From NCBI GenBank assembly GCA_019418195.1, contig DYCJ01000148.1:1-6593 (forward strand): a stretch of DNA of 6,593 bases. The letters are read 5' to 3'. Within the stretch, counting starts at the first letter, position 1, and each line of letters opens with the position of its first letter. Of this stretch, positions 5,359 through 6,593 are shown piece by piece. The notes under the pieces are model-generated. The model searched no databases. It was not told the DNA's origin and saw nothing but the letters and a program-made list of their open reading frames with translations. Both the position numbers and the translations under genes were made by a program. The DNA comes from Clostridiales bacterium (GTDB taxonomy: Bacteria; Bacillota; Clostridia; Lachnospirales; Lachnospiraceae).

Positions 5359-6271
5359 GCTGGGATCACCGTACCGGGAGGATCTCACCATCAGCGGCTA
5401 CACTTTCGGACATGGGCGCAAATCAGCGTGTATCGTGGGAAGCATCCGGGGAAATGAAATACAGCAGCTCTACGTCTGCTCCCAGATCGTAAGGAAGCTG
5501 GAAGAGCTTGAGGCGTCCCACGCCATCGCCTCCGGCAAGGAGATTCTTGTGGTGCCTTCTGTCAACCATCATGCAATGAATATCGGCAAGCGGTTCTGGC
5601 CGGTGGATAATACAGACATCAACCGGATGTTCCCGGGATACGATCAGGGAGAGACGACGCAGAGAATTGCGGACGGCATATTCCGGACGGTAAAAGATTA
5701 TGACTACGGCATACAGTTTGCAAGCTTTTACATGCCGGGAGACTTTATCCCACACGTCCGTATGATGGACACGGGCAGGCAGAACACCAGCCTTGCCGGG
5801 CTGTTCGGACTTCCCTATGTAGTGGTGAGAAAGCCAAAGCCTATAGATACGACCACACTGAACTATAACTGGCAGATCTGGGATACCAACGCATTCTCCC
5901 TGTATACGATGGAGACGGACTTTATCGACGAAGTGTCTGCCCAGCAGGCAGTATCCGCAGTGCTGCGTTTCCTGACCAGAATGGGTATTCTGAAATACAA
6001 CAGCCATAACGGATACATCTCTACGGTGATCGGCGAGGAAGAACTGGCATCCGTGCGGACAGCTTCAGGCGGCATATACAGAAGACTGTGCCATCCCGGA
6101 GACGAAGTGCGGATGGGAACACCCCTTGCAGAGATTGTCCATCCCTACGAGGGGAATGTGATCTCCACGGTGCTTTCTCCGACAGAAGGGATCGTGTTCT
6201 TCACACATAAGAAACCCCTCGTGACGGAGAATGAAGTGATATGTAAGATCATACGCAGGCTGCATGCATAA
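5336..6271 (+). CDS. Degenerate AstE/AspA-family paralogue, predicted non-catalytic
   Basis: This 311-residue protein aligns with the preceding gene along its length, including D-x-NR-x-FPG (94-101) and a C-terminal barrel-sandwich-like domain (GIYRRLCHPGDEVRMGTPLAE ... SPTEGIVFF). The zinc site is eroded. The GTHGDE motif of the paralogue reads GSIRGNE here, so His becomes Arg38 while the Glu41 ligand remains. VDIHAS reads GIQFAS, so the second His becomes Phe128. A zinc-dependent hydrolase is therefore unlikely. The fold and the NR substrate-binding pair are conserved, which argues for a kept binding or regulatory role, for instance as a partner of the active paralogue. No frameshift or premature stop is present, so it is not a decaying pseudogene. 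Membrane or signal segments are absent. It is the last gene of the operon. Confidence 0.85.
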   Translation: MRMTEIYKLGSPYREDLTISGYTFGHGRKSACIVGSIRGNEIQQLYVCSQIVRKLEELEASHAIASGKEILVVPSVNHHAMNIGKRFWPVDNTDINRMFPGYDQGETTQRIADGIFRTVKDYDYGIQFASFYMPGDFIPHVRMMDTGRQNTSLAGLFGLPYVVVRKPKPIDTTTLNYNWQIWDTNAFSLYTMETDFIDEVSAQQAVSAVLRFLTRMGILKYNSHNGYISTVIGEEELASVRTASGGIYRRLCHPGDEVRMGTPLAEIVHPYEGNVISTVLSPTEGIVFFTHKKPLVTENEVICKIIRRLHA

Positions 6272-6281
6272 CGAAAAAAGT

Positions 6282-6312
6282 GGGGCTGTCGGAAAATAGA
6301 TAGTCCCTTTTT
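6282..6312 (+). terminator. Imperfect intrinsic terminator, probably bidirectional
   Basis: The stem pairs GGGCTGTC (6283-6290, with G-U pairs) against GATAGTCCC (6299-6307) around the 8-base loop GGAAAATA, followed by TTTTT (6308-6312). An A-tract (GAAAAAAG, 6273-6280) on the other side would serve as a U-tract for minus-strand transcripts. It sits 10 bases after the operon's last stop codon and ahead of a convergent gene, as expected for a shared terminator. Confidence 0.7.
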
Positions 6313-6368
6313 CGGTCACGGTGATGATCCGTATTGCATGTCCCCGGGAAGAATTGAGAAATTCAGAG

Positions 6369-6563
6369 TTACAGACAGCATTCGCATAGATATTCCAGGA
6401 TCGTATCAATTCCCATAAGATCAAAATTGCGATAGAGATTATTTAATTCATTCTCGTCTAACAGGGACAGACGCCGGCTTAGTCTGTCACGCTCTTCTTT
6501 TGTCGGAGTAAGCAGGATTTCAATTCGGTCCATGATTTCCAGATAACAGGCTTCTTTACTCAT
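6369..6563 (-). CDS. Small unknown helical protein
   Basis: This is a 64-residue minus-strand reading frame with a good ribosome binding site: GGAG (complement of 6573-6576), 9 bases before its ATG at 6563. Composition is charged and leucine-rich and the predicted secondary structure is all helix: an N-terminal helix (EACYLEIMDRIEILL), a charged stretch TKEERDRLSRRLSLLDENEL, and a C-terminal helix ending in ECCL. I do not recognise the family. No signal peptide or membrane span is seen. It converges on the operon terminator, and its promoter would be outside the window. The stop is TAA at 6369-6371. Another minus-strand frame (6065-6424) overlaps it but is a shadow of the AspA paralogue. Confidence 0.65.
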   Translation of the reverse strand: MSKEACYLEIMDRIEILLTPTKEERDRLSRRLSLLDENELNNLYRNFDLMGIDTILEYLCECCL

Positions 6564-6593
6564 TTTTGTTTTCTCCGTTTCCTTCCTTAATAC

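Noticed and set aside
6065..6424. 119-codon minus-strand reading frame
   Set aside because: It is antisense to the end of the second AspA-like gene, crosses the terminator, and overlaps a better small gene in another frame.

Overview
The window looks like a chromosomal segment of an anaerobic Firmicute, most likely a gut Lachnospiraceae-type Clostridium. This is inferred from the moderate GC, strong AGGAGG-type ribosome binding sites, the Mrp protein with an N-terminal cysteine cluster, and the protein flavour. No marker gene fixes the species.

Layout: (1) Bases 1-327 are the 3' end of a MATE-family multidrug exporter. (2) After a 155-base gap with a hairpin and a recognisable promoter comes an Mrp/NBP35-type Fe-S carrier ATPase (483-1313). 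It ends in a good intrinsic terminator (1350-1403). (3) The terminator runs directly into a GC-rich block of nested palindromes (1393-1520), probably a dispersed palindromic repeat. (4) Bases 1584-6271 hold a tightly packed five-gene operon on the + strand: a circularly permuted ATP-grasp enzyme (COG2308 type), an alpha-E protein (COG2307 type), a transglutaminase-like cysteine protease-fold protein, and two adjacent AstE/AspA-type (M14-like) proteins. (5) An imperfect, probably bidirectional terminator (6282-6312) separates this operon from a convergent small unknown gene on the minus strand (6369-6563).

The ATP-grasp / alpha-E / transglutaminase trio is a known conserved association, predicted in comparative genomics to make or attach a peptide-like amide product, but its chemistry is not established. 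Here the trio is extended by two zinc-carboxypeptidase-like genes. The first AspA-like protein keeps the expected zinc ligands and catalytic glutamate. The second has lost both zinc histidines (H to R and H to F) while keeping the rest of the fold, so it looks like a pseudoenzyme partner. The transglutaminase gene carries an apparent one-base deletion after its catalytic Asp, which displaces a conserved C-terminal segment into another frame. A working model is that the ATP-grasp enzyme forms an amide or isopeptide bond with alpha-E as partner, and that the transglutaminase-like and AspA-like proteins trim or recycle the product. This model is inference.
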